Origin: Micromonospora noduli
GTDB taxonomy: Bacteria; Actinomycetota; Actinomycetes; Mycobacteriales; Micromonosporaceae
NCBI RefSeq assembly: GCF_003264365.1
Contig: NZ_PYAK01000025.1
Coordinates: forward strand, 27,971-91,970
Length of the DNA stretch: 64,000 bases
Direction of reading: 5' to 3'
Shown one piece after another: positions 33,486 through 42,042 of the stretch. The notes beneath the pieces were generated by a model that made no database searches, had not been told where the DNA came from, and saw only the letters and a program-made list of their open reading frames with translations. Made by a program: the position numbers and the translations under genes. Position 1 is the first letter of the stretch; each line of letters begins with the position of its first letter.

Positions 33486-34952
33486 CTACTCGGCGTCGTC
33501 CTCGTCGTCGATGTCGTCGTCGGACGCGTCCGCGCCCAAATCGTCGGCCGAGCGCACCCGGCGAGCCTTCCGGGCGGCGAGCCGATCCGCGGCGGAGGCC
33601 CGGTTCGACTTCTCCTCCAGGCGGACGTCGGTGCCCCGGTTGCCGGGTACGAAGTCCACACCGGCGAAGAGCGTCGGCTGCCAGTCGAACTCGCGCGCGC
33701 CGATCCGGACCAGGTCACCGGGCTGGGCGCCGGCCTTGGCCAGCTTGTCCTCCACCCCGAGCCGGGCCAGCCGGTCAGCCAGGTAGCCGACCGCCTCGTC
33801 GTTGTCGAAGTTGGTCTGCTTGACCCAGCGTTCCGGCCGCACACCGCGCACCGTGAACGAGCCGTCCGCCTCGGCCGTGATGGTGAAACCGTCGTCGTCC
33901 ACGGCGATCGGGCGGATCACGATCCGGGTCGGCTCGGCGGGCGGAGCGGCCTTACGCTCTGCGTCGACCAGCTCGGCCATCGCGTAGGTCAGCTCCTTGA
34001 GCCCTTCCCGGGTGGCCGCGGAGACCTCGAACACCTGGTAACCGCGCTCCTCCAGATCGGGGCGCACGATCTCGGCGAGGTCGCGGCCGTCCGGCACGTC
34101 GATCTTGTTGATGGCGACCAGCCGCGGGCGGTCGGTCAGGCCGCCGTACTGGCTCAGCTCGGCCTCGATGGCGTCGATGTCGGCCACCGGGTCACGGCCG
34201 GGCTCCAGGGTCGCCGAGTCGATGACGTGCACCAGCACGGCGCAGCGCTCGATGTGCCGCAGGAACTCCAGGCCCAGGCCCTTACCGGTGGCCGCGCCGG
34301 GGATCAGGCCCGGCACGTCCGCGACGGTGAAGGTGTGGTTGTCCATCCGGACCACGCCGAGGTTGGGCACCAGGGTGGTGAACGGGTAGTCGGCGATCTT
34401 CGGCTTCGCGGCGGAGATCACCGAGATCAGCGACGACTTGCCGGCGGACGGGAAGCCCACCAGGCCCACATCGGCGACGCTCTTCAGCTCCAGCACGATG
34501 TCCAGTTGGTCGCCGGGCTCCCCCAGCTCGGCGAAGCCGGGCGCCTTGCGCTTGGCGTTGGCCAGCGAGGCGTTGCCCCGCCCGCCGCGCCCGCCGCGGG
34601 CGACCTCGAAGGTCGTGCCGGCGCCGACCATGTCGGCCAGCACGGTGCCGTCGGAGGTCTGCACCACTGTGCCGTTGGGCACCTTGAGCACCAGGTTGTG
34701 GCCGTTGGCCCCGTCCCGGTTCGAGCCGGCGCCACCCTTGCCGTTGTCGGCCTTGACGTGCGGGTGGAAGTGGAAGTCGAGCAGCGTGGTCACCTGCGGG
34801 TCGACCACCAGGGACACGCTGCCCCCGTGCCCACCGTTGCCGCCGTCGGGCCCGCCGAAGGGCTTGAACTTCTCGCGGTGGATCGAGGCACAACCGTGCC
34901 CGCCATCGCCGGCCTGCAGATGCAGAACGACCCGGTCAACGAACGTTGCCAC
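33486..34952 (-). CDS. obg: GTPase Obg (ribosome-associated stress GTPase)
   Basis: A 488-residue Obg. The glycine-rich Obg fold (1-158) has GDGGHGCASIHREKF and GGPDGGNGGHGG; the G domain follows with G1 GFPSAGKSS near 165, DVPGLIPGA, and NKIDVPDG; an OCT domain (about 350-425) and a long acidic C-terminal extension ending DDDIDDEDDAE complete it. Obg links ribosome assembly, ppGpp and cell-cycle entry. It is the third gene after rplU and rpmA, in the universal order, but a strong terminator after rpmA implies separate or attenuated expression. Confidence 0.97.
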   Translation of the reverse strand: MATFVDRVVLHLQAGDGGHGCASIHREKFKPFGGPDGGNGGHGGSVSLVVDPQVTTLLDFHFHPHVKADNGKGGAGSNRDGANGHNLVLKVPNGTVVQTSDGTVLADMVGAGTTFEVARGGRGGRGNASLANAKRKAPGFAELGEPGDQLDIVLELKSVADVGLVGFPSAGKSSLISVISAAKPKIADYPFTTLVPNLGVVRMDNHTFTVADVPGLIPGAATGKGLGLEFLRHIERCAVLVHVIDSATLEPGRDPVADIDAIEAELSQYGGLTDRPRLVAINKIDVPDGRDLAEIVRPDLEERGYQVFEVSAATREGLKELTYAMAELVDAERKAAPPAEPTRIVIRPIAVDDDGFTITAEADGSFTVRGVRPERWVKQTNFDNDEAVGYLADRLARLGVEDKLAKAGAQPGDLVRIGAREFDWQPTLFAGVDFVPGNRGTDVRLEEKSNRASAADRLAARKARRVRSADDLGADASDDDIDDEDDAE

Positions 34953-34993
34953 GGCGTCAATCCTTCCAGCGAGGCTCGACCTCGCACTTCGCG

Positions 34994-35041
34994 AAAAAGG
35001 CTAAGCGGGCCGGGACCCGGAGGTCCGCGGCCCGCTTAGCC
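34994..35041 (-). terminator. Rho-independent terminator between rpmA and obg
   Basis: A 13-bp perfect stem GGCTAAGCGGGCC (34999-35011 with 35029-35041) followed on the minus strand by TTTTT (34994-34998): the clearest classical terminator in the window. It ends the rplU-rpmA transcript 7 nt after the rpmA stop. Confidence 0.9.
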
Positions 35042-35047
35042 CGAGAA

Positions 35048-35302
35048 CTACTGCTGCGGAACGATGCTGACGGTCTTGCGACCGCGCTTGGTGCCGAACA
35101 GGACCGAACCGGCGGACAGCGCGAACAGCGTGTCGTCGCCGCCACGGCCGACCAGGTCACCGGGGTGGAACTTGGTGCCACGCTGCCGGATGATGATCTC
35201 ACCGGCGCTGACGACCTGACCACCGAAGCGCTTCACGCCGAGTCGCTGGGCCGCGGAGTCACGACCGTTACGCGAGCTGGACGCACCCTTTTTGTGAGCC
35301 AT
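35048..35302 (-). CDS. rpmA: 50S ribosomal protein L27
   Basis: An 84-residue L27 beginning MAHKKGASSSRNGRDSAAQRLG and containing GQVVSAGEIIIRQRGTKFHPG, the standard sequence. Its N-terminal tail reaches the peptidyl-transferase centre. No Firmicutes-type cleavable leader precedes it. It lies 11 bases after rplU and is followed at once by the terminator. Confidence 0.98.
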   Translation of the reverse strand: MAHKKGASSSRNGRDSAAQRLGVKRFGGQVVSAGEIIIRQRGTKFHPGDLVGRGGDDTLFALSAGSVLFGTKRGRKTVSIVPQQ

Positions 35303-35313
35303 TGGAGGACGAC

Positions 35314-35628
35314 CTACTTCCCGCTGGAGATGCCGGTCACCTTGACCTGGGTCAACGGCTGGCGGTGACCCTGGCGCTTGTGGTAGCCAGTCTTGTTCTT
35401 GAACTTGTGGATCCGGATCTTCGGGCCCTTGGTGTGCGCGGCGATTTCGCCGGACACCGCGACCTCGGCAAGCTTCGCCGCGTCGGTCACCAGGTCGTCA
35501 CCGTCGACGAGGAGCACCGCGGTGAGCTTCACCGCGTCACCGGGGGCACCGGTGAGCTTCTCGACCTCGATCACGTCGCCCTCGGCGACCTTGTACTGCT
35601 TGCCGCCGGTCTTGACGATCGCGTACAT
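35314..35628 (-). CDS. rplU: 50S ribosomal protein L21
   Basis: A 104-residue L21 starting MYAIVKTGGKQYKVAEGD and ending KRQGHRQPLTQVKVTGI, fully typical. It binds domain II of 23S rRNA. ATG at 35628 preceded by GGGAG-like sequence (AGGGAGTCCGCCTCCG). First gene of rplU-rpmA. A longer frame that reads back through the leader is not real. A leader of about 115 nt separates the promoter from the start. Confidence 0.98.
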   Translation of the reverse strand: MYAIVKTGGKQYKVAEGDVIEVEKLTGAPGDAVKLTAVLLVDGDDLVTDAAKLAEVAVSGEIAAHTKGPKIRIHKFKNKTGYHKRQGHRQPLTQVKVTGISSGK

Positions 35629-35779
35629 CGGAGGCGGACTCCCTGTCGTTGAGGCTGCTGGCGGTCGTTCCCGCAGCGGCTCGCCGGGTAGCAGTGCACG
35701 GCGGCGCGGGCACACGGGAACTCGGCACACCAAAGGTGGGCCGCAGGCAAGAGTACGCCATCGCTGGCCCGGACCCCAA
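35629..35779 (-). promoter_or_regulatory. Promoter and long leader of rplU
   Basis: On the minus strand TTGGGG (35774-35779), 18 nt, TACTCT (35750-35755) look like a housekeeping promoter. The resulting leader of roughly 115 nt is GC-rich with possible stems, consistent with L21-type leader autoregulation known in other bacteria, but I cannot match a defined RNA family. Confidence 0.45.
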
Positions 35780-35794
35780 ACCGGCCCGCCCTGG

Positions 35795-36277
35795 TCAGCG
35801 CGCGCAGAGCTGGTCGAGGCGCTGCTGAAGGCGGTCGAGTTCGGTCTCGTCGATCGACCCGACGTCGGCACCGAGCGCGGAAACCTCGGCGCCGAGGTCG
35901 GTGAGCAGCGTCTTGAGCTGCGGATCGTCGGTCCGCTCGGACTGCTCCCGCAGCACGGTCCGCCAGTTCGCCAGCGCCGCCTCGGCCCGTCCCCGGGCGG
36001 CCTCGGCCGTGCGGCTGTCCCCGGCGCCCACCGCCGCGAGCATCTGGCCCAGCTCAGCCACGTACGTCCGGACGGCAGTGGTGCTTGCCTCCTGCGCCGC
36101 GGCGCAGACCTGGGTGGCGTTGCCGCCCGCCACACCACCGCTGGCCGGCATGCCGGTCGGGCCGGGAGGGGTGCCAGCGGCCGCCGAGCCTGCGCCCTCG
36201 GCCGTCCCACCGGTGGAGCAGCCGGTCGCGCCGGAGAGCATGGTGAGCAGGACGGTGACGGCGAGCAGACGGCGCAT
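35795..36277 (-). CDS. Small putative lipoprotein
   Basis: A 160-residue secreted lipoprotein. Signal MRRLLAVTVLLTMLSGATGC with the lipobox SGATGC (C20), then a Gly/Ala/Pro linker and a helical domain with two cysteines (one in QVCAAAQEAS, one at LDQLCAR) that may form a disulphide. Function unknown. The ATG at 36277 has CAGGAGAAGAAG in front; a start 32 codons upstream would bury the signal peptide and is rejected. It lies between rne and rplU as a single gene. Confidence 0.85.
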   Translation of the reverse strand: MRRLLAVTVLLTMLSGATGCSTGGTAEGAGSAAAGTPPGPTGMPASGGVAGGNATQVCAAAQEASTTAVRTYVAELGQMLAAVGAGDSRTAEAARGRAEAALANWRTVLREQSERTDDPQLKTLLTDLGAEVSALGADVGSIDETELDRLQQRLDQLCAR

Positions 36278-36328
36278 CTTCTTCTCCTGACCTGGGACGG
36301 CCGATCGAGGGCCGGGTGGCCGCAACGG

Positions 36329-36369
36329 CGAGGTCCCTCCCCCGTCACTTTGCCGGGAGAGGGACCTCG
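36329..36369 (-). terminator. Terminator downstream of rne
   Basis: An 11-bp perfect stem (36329-36339 with 36359-36369), extended by further pairs inside, 24 nt past the rne stop. Confidence 0.7.
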
Positions 36370-36393
36370 TCAAACACGTGGCCGGTCAGGCGC

Positions 36394-39300
36394 TCAGGGG
36401 CGGGTCCGTCGACGGGCGCCACCGCGACGCGACCGGCGACGGCCGCCACCACCCTCGGTGGTCTCCTCGTCGCCCTCACCGTCAGCGAGCGCGTCCGGGT
36501 CGTCCGCCGCGGCCAGCCGCGCCGACTCGCCCTGCTGAGCGTCGGAGATCGCCGGTGCGGCGGCGGTGTCCGACTCGTAGCGGGACAGGTCGTAGCCCAT
36601 GGTGTCCTGGTAGTCGGCGTCCGGCTCGGCCGTGGTGTCGGTGTCGACGACCTCGACCGCGGTCCGCTCGGCCACGGCCGGGGCGTTCTTGCGCGCCCGG
36701 CGACGGGGCGAGGTGGCAGCCTGCTCGGCCGCCGGAGCGGGAGCCACCGCCGAGGCGACCGCCTTGACCTTTTCCCCCGCACCGGCGGGACGCGGCTTCT
36801 CCGGCACCGGCTCGGTGTGGATGATGACGCCCCGGCCCTTGCAGCACTCGCAGGTCTCGCTGAACGCCTCCAACAGGCCCGCGCCGATGCGCTTACGGGT
36901 CATCTGCACCAGGCCGAGCGACGTGATCTCGGTGACCTGGTGCTTGGTGCGGTCCCGGCCCAGGCACTCGGTGAGCCGGCGCAGCACCAGCTCACGGTTC
37001 GACTCCAGCACCATGTCGATGAAGTCGATCACCACGATGCCGCCGATGTCCCGCAGCCGGAGCTGACGGACGATCTCCTCCGCCGCCTCCAGGTTGTTGC
37101 GGGTGACGGTCTCCTCCAGGTTGCCCCCGGAGCCGGTGTACTTGCCGGTGTTGACGTCGACGACCGTCATCGCCTCGGTGCGGTCGATCACCAGCGAGCC
37201 GCCGGAGGGCAGGAAGACCTTGCGGTCCAGGCCCTTGATGATCTGCTCGTCGATCCGGTACTCGGCGAAGACGTCGCTCGTGCCGACGTGCCGGCGCACC
37301 CGGTCGACCAGGTCCGGGGAGACGTGCGACAGGTACGACTCGACCATGTCGTACGACTGCTCACCCTCGATCACCAGCTCGCGGAAGTCCTCGTTGAACA
37401 GGTCCCGGACCACCCGGATGACCAGGTCGGGCTCCCCGTAGAGCAGCACCGGAGCGCCACCCTCGGCGGCCTTGGCCTGGATGTCCTCCCACTGCGCCTG
37501 GAGCCGCTTGACGTCGCGGGCCAGCTCGTCCTCGGTGGCGCCCTCGGCGGCCGTCCGGACGATCACGCCGGCACCGTCCGGGACGAGCTTCTTGAGCACG
37601 TCCCGCAGCCGCTTGCGCTCGTTGTCCGGCAGCTTGCGGCTGATCCCGGAGGCGTTGCCGTTGGGTACGTAGACCAGGTGCCGGCCCGAGAGCGCGATGT
37701 GGCTGGTCAGCCGTGCGCCCTTGTGCCCGATCGGGTCCTTGGTGACCTGGACCAGCACCGAGTCGCCGGAGCGCAGCGCCTGCTCGATCGAGCGGGCCCG
37801 CCCCTCCAGCCCGGAGGTGTCCCAGTTGACCTCACCGGCGTACAGCACCGCGTTGCGGCCCCGACCGACGTCGACGAACGCGGCCTCCATGCTCGGCAGC
37901 ACGTTCTGCACCTTGCCGAGGTACACGTTGCCGGCCATTGTTCCCGAGGAGTTGCGGGTGACGTAGTGCTCGACCAGCACGCCGTCCTCCAGGACGGCGA
38001 TCTGGGTGCGGTCACCGCGCTGGCGGACCGCCATCACCCGGTCGACGGCCTCCCGGCGCGCCAGGAACTCCGACTCGCTGAGGATCGGCGGCCGGGTACG
38101 GCGCTGCTCCCGACCGTCCCGGCGGCGCTGGCGCTTGGCCTCCAGCCGGGTCGAGCCGGACACACCCTGCACCTCGTCGACGGTCCGGCGCGGCTCGCGG
38201 ATCTTCACCACGGTCGGCACGCCGTCGTCCGCCGCACCCTCGGTGTCACCGGCGCCGCGACGGCGACGGCGGCGACGACGACGGGTCAGACCGTCCCCGC
38301 CCTCGGACTCCTCGTCCTCGTCGGCCTCCGCCTCTGCCTCGGCGGTCTCTTCCTCGTCGGCCTGCGCCGCTTCCTCGGACTCCTCGTCCTCGGCGTCGTC
38401 GGCCCCGCCCTTGCCCCGGCCCCGGCCGCGGCGACCACGCCGGCGGCGGCGGCGCGCGGCGGCGCTGTCCTCGTCGTCCTCATCCGCCTCGGCGGCCTCG
38501 TCGGCCTCCTCGGTCGGCTCCTCTTCGGCCTCGATCGCCTCGATCGGCTCCACCGGCTCGACCTCGCGGCGACCACGCCGACGGCGGCGGGACGGCTCGG
38601 CGGCCTCCTCGACGGCCGGCTCCTCGGTCGCCGCGGCGGGCTCCACCGGTCGGGTCACCGGAACGGCGTCCGGCTGGGGTGCCATGAACAGCACGGTGGG
38701 CGCGGAGAGCGCGGCGCGTCGACGACGGGTACGCGGCTGCTCCGGCTCGATCTCGGCCGGCTCAGCTGTCACACCGGAGACGGCCACACCCGGTGGCACC
38801 TCGCCGGAGCGGTCCTGCGCGCCACTGCTCCAGGCCAGATCGGCGGCGGACGTGCCCGGCAGAGCCGGGGAGTCGTTCAACTCGGCCTCGGCCTCGCGCA
38901 GGTCGGACTCCGCCGGCTCCTCGGTGAGGTCCGGCTCCTCGACGACCGGCTCCTCGACCGCGGGCGACTCGTCGACGGCGGCCGGCTGCTCGGTGGCGGG
39001 CGGCTCCTCGACGGCCGCCGGTGTGGCCTTCTTGCGCCGGGTACGGGTCACCTTGACCGGTGGCACCACCTCGGCCGAGGCCTCCTCCGCGGAGGCGGCG
39101 ACCAGCGGCTCCTCAGCGGTCTTCTCGACGGGGGTGGCCTTGCGGCGACGCCGGGGGGTCTTCGGTGCGACGTCCAGGTCGCCGGAGACCGGGGCGAAGA
39201 CCTCCGCCTGCGGCGACTCGACGTGGCCGGCGCCACCGGTGGGCGCCTCGATCGGGGCGTCGGTCTGTTCCGGCTGGTTGAGCGGAGCGGCCCGACGACG

Positions 39301-39507
39301 GGTCGTCCGGGTACGCCGCACCGGCGCGGCCGGTTCGGCTGCCTCAGCGGGAGTGCTCTCCGCGCCGGCCGGTTCCACCGACGCCGAACCGACGGCCGTG
39401 GTGGAGGTCTCGACGGCGGCGCCGTCGGCCGTGGTGCTCTGGTCGGCGGTATCACCGGCCGGCTGTGAACCGGTCCGTTCGCCGCCCTCGGGCTCGTTCT
39501 CGAGCAT
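36394..39507 (-). CDS. rne: Ribonuclease E/G
   Basis: A 1037-residue RNase E/G of the actinobacterial plan, with the catalytic core in the second half. Residues 1 to about 470 are a low-complexity acidic/basic extension (runs of E, A, P, T with RRRRRG patches), a likely scaffold. The core begins near 475 (SESEFLARREAVDRVMAV) with an S1 domain (GNVYLGKVQNVLPSMEAAFVDVG), then the catalytic segment with DFIDMVLESNR near 829 and the zinc-link cysteines in CECCKGRG near 886, and a basic tail. It cleaves mRNA and processes rRNA. ATG at 39507 (MLENEPEGG) follows GGAGAAC. Confidence 0.96.
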   Translation of the reverse strand: MLENEPEGGERTGSQPAGDTADQSTTADGAAVETSTTAVGSASVEPAGAESTPAEAAEPAAPVRRTRTTRRRAAPLNQPEQTDAPIEAPTGGAGHVESPQAEVFAPVSGDLDVAPKTPRRRRKATPVEKTAEEPLVAASAEEASAEVVPPVKVTRTRRKKATPAAVEEPPATEQPAAVDESPAVEEPVVEEPDLTEEPAESDLREAEAELNDSPALPGTSAADLAWSSGAQDRSGEVPPGVAVSGVTAEPAEIEPEQPRTRRRRAALSAPTVLFMAPQPDAVPVTRPVEPAAATEEPAVEEAAEPSRRRRRGRREVEPVEPIEAIEAEEEPTEEADEAAEADEDDEDSAAARRRRRRGRRGRGRGKGGADDAEDEESEEAAQADEEETAEAEAEADEDEESEGGDGLTRRRRRRRRRGAGDTEGAADDGVPTVVKIREPRRTVDEVQGVSGSTRLEAKRQRRRDGREQRRTRPPILSESEFLARREAVDRVMAVRQRGDRTQIAVLEDGVLVEHYVTRNSSGTMAGNVYLGKVQNVLPSMEAAFVDVGRGRNAVLYAGEVNWDTSGLEGRARSIEQALRSGDSVLVQVTKDPIGHKGARLTSHIALSGRHLVYVPNGNASGISRKLPDNERKRLRDVLKKLVPDGAGVIVRTAAEGATEDELARDVKRLQAQWEDIQAKAAEGGAPVLLYGEPDLVIRVVRDLFNEDFRELVIEGEQSYDMVESYLSHVSPDLVDRVRRHVGTSDVFAEYRIDEQIIKGLDRKVFLPSGGSLVIDRTEAMTVVDVNTGKYTGSGGNLEETVTRNNLEAAEEIVRQLRLRDIGGIVVIDFIDMVLESNRELVLRRLTECLGRDRTKHQVTEITSLGLVQMTRKRIGAGLLEAFSETCECCKGRGVIIHTEPVPEKPRPAGAGEKVKAVASAVAPAPAAEQAATSPRRRARKNAPAVAERTAVEVVDTDTTAEPDADYQDTMGYDLSRYESDTAAAPAISDAQQGESARLAAADDPDALADGEGDEETTEGGGGRRRSRRGGARRRTRP

Positions 39508-39638
39508 GGACGTTCTCCAGTTCTGGCTAGCCCGGGCGCGGGTGAGCGCTGCCACGCAGGGTCGCCGCAAAAGTGTTTCCGCCGGGCGCGCGTGGTGCGC
39601 GACCGCCGAAGTCTGCCTGCCAGAACACCGACCGTCGG

Positions 39639-40451
39639 TCAGTGCCCAACGATGGCTGCCCCGTCGCGGTCCGCATCCAACGGATCCACGATCGCACCCT
39701 GCGCGGTCAACGTGCCCTGAGCCAGCCGTGTCACCCTCGGCGAAACCGGCGGCTCCAGGTCGGCCACCACGCGGAGGCCGGAAAGGACGTCATCGGGCCG
39801 TACGGACGGGGTGACCTGCCGCACGACCAGTTCGAGTATCGCACACGGTACGGCCGGCGCCCCGGAAGGCGTCGGCGTAGGCAGTTGGACATCGATCGAT
39901 ATCACGGCGGCTCGGGCGTCGAAAGTGCGTCGACCCTGCTTGGTCATCCGCTCGACCAGCACCTCCTCGGCCGCGACGAACGCGTCCACCGCGGCGCGCA
40001 GCACCGCCGTGTCGACCTCAGGCAACTCGATGTGCCAGTGCGACGCCTCGATCCGGTCCGGCAGGTTGCCCCCTTCGGCGATCACGGCGTCCAGGACGTC
40101 CAGCCCCGGCGAGAGCGCGGCGTCCAACGCGGCGCGCAACGCCTCCGGGTCGACGGCCGCCTGAAGGGCGATTTCCAGGTACTCCGCCTCACTCGCCACC
40201 CCGGTCGGCGCGGCGCTGGCGTAGGAGATCTTCGGGTGCGGGTGGAAACCCTGGGAGAAGGCGACCGGCACAGCGGCCCGGCGCAGCGCGCGCTCGAACG
40301 CCCGGGCGAAGTCCCGGTGCGAGGTGAATCGCAGCGGGCCGCGCTTGGCGTACCGGATGCGGACGCGCTGGACGACCGGTGCCTGGCCGCCCTCGGGTTG
40401 AGGCTTTCTGGCGATCGTGGGCTCCTCGGGTGTACCTGCGTGTCCGCCCAT
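39639..40451 (-). CDS. TIGR03936 family radical SAM-associated protein (DUF2344)
   Basis: A 270-residue DUF2344 protein. The conserved start RVRIRYAKRGPLRFTSHRDFARAFERALRRA, AFSQGFHPHPKISYASA and EYLEIAL are the family signature. It normally sits directly beside, and may act with, the TIGR03960 B12-binding radical SAM protein; the reaction is unknown, with tRNA or rRNA modification suspected. Here its usual partner is at 44241-46241, separated from it by a 3-gene type VII secretion cassette. rne follows downstream in the usual order. Confidence 0.93.
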   Translation of the reverse strand: MGGHAGTPEEPTIARKPQPEGGQAPVVQRVRIRYAKRGPLRFTSHRDFARAFERALRRAAVPVAFSQGFHPHPKISYASAAPTGVASEAEYLEIALQAAVDPEALRAALDAALSPGLDVLDAVIAEGGNLPDRIEASHWHIELPEVDTAVLRAAVDAFVAAEEVLVERMTKQGRRTFDARAAVISIDVQLPTPTPSGAPAVPCAILELVVRQVTPSVRPDDVLSGLRVVADLEPPVSPRVTRLAQGTLTAQGAIVDPLDADRDGAAIVGH

Positions 40452-40556
40452 CCTGGCGCAGGGCTCGTGACGGTACGCAGCCGGGGCGGCCGAACCTCCC
40501 GGCAGACGGGCACAAAACGGTCGCCAGGGTCACGGCCACCCGGCGCGGAAAGCCAA

Positions 40557-40592
40557 TGGCCGGCTGGCGACGCGGAGGTCACCAGCCGGCCA
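40557..40592 (-). terminator. Terminator of the type VII cassette
   Basis: A perfect 11-bp stem TGGCCGGCTGG (40557-40567 with 40582-40592), 14-nt loop, 16 nt after the mycosin stop. It isolates the cassette from the TIGR03936 gene. Confidence 0.72.
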
Positions 40593-40607
40593 GATGATCG
40601 GGACCGG

Positions 40608-42032
40608 TTACCGCTCCCTCGGCGGCGCGGGCGGTGCCCCGCCCGGCGGCGGGCCGTAGCCGGAGGGCGGGGTGTAGTCCGAGGGAGGGGCGTAACCCGA
40701 TGGACTGGCGTAGCCGGAGGGCGGGGCATACCCGGCAGGAGGCGCCTGGCCGGGTGGGGGCGGGTAGCCCGGCGGTGGGGCGTAACCCGCGTCAGGCGGC
40801 GAGTAGGCGCCCTGGGCCGCCCGGTCGAGCACCTCGTCCGGGATGTCGGCGGCCCGGGCCGCCTCCCGCCGGTACCGACGGCGGTTCCAGATGAGGAAGA
40901 CCACCAGACCCAGCAGCAGGACCAGCACCACTGCGATGCCGATGCCGACCACCATGACCTGCTGGTCGGTCGGACCACCGCGGTCGCCGTGCTGGGTGAC
41001 GTCGAACTCCTCGTCCGCACCTCCGGCACGGGCCGGGCCCGGGTCGGTCGCTGCGGCGGCCGGGTCGAGCAGCGGGTTGGCGGTGACCGGCGGCACGTTC
41101 GCGGTCAGCGCCTTGGTCGGGTCGATCACCCCGAAGCCGTACTGCGGATCCCGCCCGGACACACCGGCGTCCCGCGCGGTCCGGATGATCCGGTTGATCA
41201 CGTTGGGAGCGCTGAGATCCGGATATTTCGACCGGATCAGCGCGGCGAGACCGGAGACGATCGCGCTGGAGTCGGAGGTCCCGTCGCCCCAGCCGTAGCC
41301 CCCCTCGTTGGCGACGTTGTAGATGCCGTCGCCGGGAGCGGCGACCACCGCCTCCGGCCCCTGGACCGAGCCGGACCAGAACGCGCCGCCCCTGGTCGTC
41401 CCGGTCACCGCGATCACGCCCGGGGCGTTGGCGGGGCTGCCCACGGCGGTGCGGCCGCTGGCGGTGTTGCCCGCGGAGGCCACCACGACGACGTCATGGT
41501 CCAGGGCGTACTTGATTGCGCTCTCTTCCACGGGGTTGGCGAGGCCCGCGCCACCGATGGAAATGTTGATCACCTTGGCGCCGCCGTCGACGGCCATCCG
41601 GATGCCCCGAGCCATCCCGGCGCTCTTGTAGACCCCGTCCTCCTTGCGCAACTTGATGGGAAGGATCTTCACACCGGGGGCGATGCCAGTCACACCGTCG
41701 CTGCTGCCCTTGGCCGCGATGATGCCGGCCATGTGTGTGCCATGCCCGTCCTCATCGGCTCGACCATCTCCGGAGGCACCGTAGCTGCGACCACCGGCGA
41801 GCACCTGACCGCGCAGGTCCGGATGGCCGGCTTCGACACCAGTGTCGATCACGGCCACGACCACGCCTCGCCCGGTCGAGATCTTGTGCGCCTGATCGAT
41901 CCGGAGCTCGTCCAGATACCACTGCTCGGCCCGTCGGGGCGCGGCTGCCGCCGGCTGAGCGGCCCCCACCACCAGGAGCCCCGCCAGCAGGCAGGCGGTC
42001 ACTGGCCGGAGGCTTCCGACGTTCACCCTCAT
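40608..42032 (-). CDS. mycP: Type VII secretion-associated serine protease (mycosin)
   Basis: A 474-residue membrane-anchored subtilase. Signal peptide to about residue 31 (AAQPAAAAP), peptidase S8 domain with catalytic D63 (VIDTGVEAGHPDL), H97 (DGHGTHMAG), oxyanion N189 (SAGN) and S253 (GTSDSSAIVSG), then a membrane anchor (about 360-381) and a cytoplasmic Pro/Tyr/Gly tail of GYAPPSG-like repeats. Mycosins are core parts of type VII (ESX) systems and stabilise the membrane complex. ATG at 42032 is preferred over 42095 because GAGGATGGACGG precedes it just after the stop of the upstream gene. EccB, EccC, EccD and EccE are not in this window. Confidence 0.92.
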   Translation of the reverse strand: MRVNVGSLRPVTACLLAGLLVVGAAQPAAAAPRRAEQWYLDELRIDQAHKISTGRGVVVAVIDTGVEAGHPDLRGQVLAGGRSYGASGDGRADEDGHGTHMAGIIAAKGSSDGVTGIAPGVKILPIKLRKEDGVYKSAGMARGIRMAVDGGAKVINISIGGAGLANPVEESAIKYALDHDVVVVASAGNTASGRTAVGSPANAPGVIAVTGTTRGGAFWSGSVQGPEAVVAAPGDGIYNVANEGGYGWGDGTSDSSAIVSGLAALIRSKYPDLSAPNVINRIIRTARDAGVSGRDPQYGFGVIDPTKALTANVPPVTANPLLDPAAAATDPGPARAGGADEEFDVTQHGDRGGPTDQQVMVVGIGIAVVLVLLLGLVVFLIWNRRRYRREAARAADIPDEVLDRAAQGAYSPPDAGYAPPPGYPPPPGQAPPAGYAPPSGYASPSGYAPPSDYTPPSGYGPPPGGAPPAPPRER

Positions 42033-42042
42033 CCGTCCATCC

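Noticed and set aside
36316..39468. 1050-codon open frame on the plus strand antisense to rne
   Set aside because: It is the shadow of the repetitive, GC-rich rne coding strand; no start signal and composition of Arg/Gly/Leu without any known domain.
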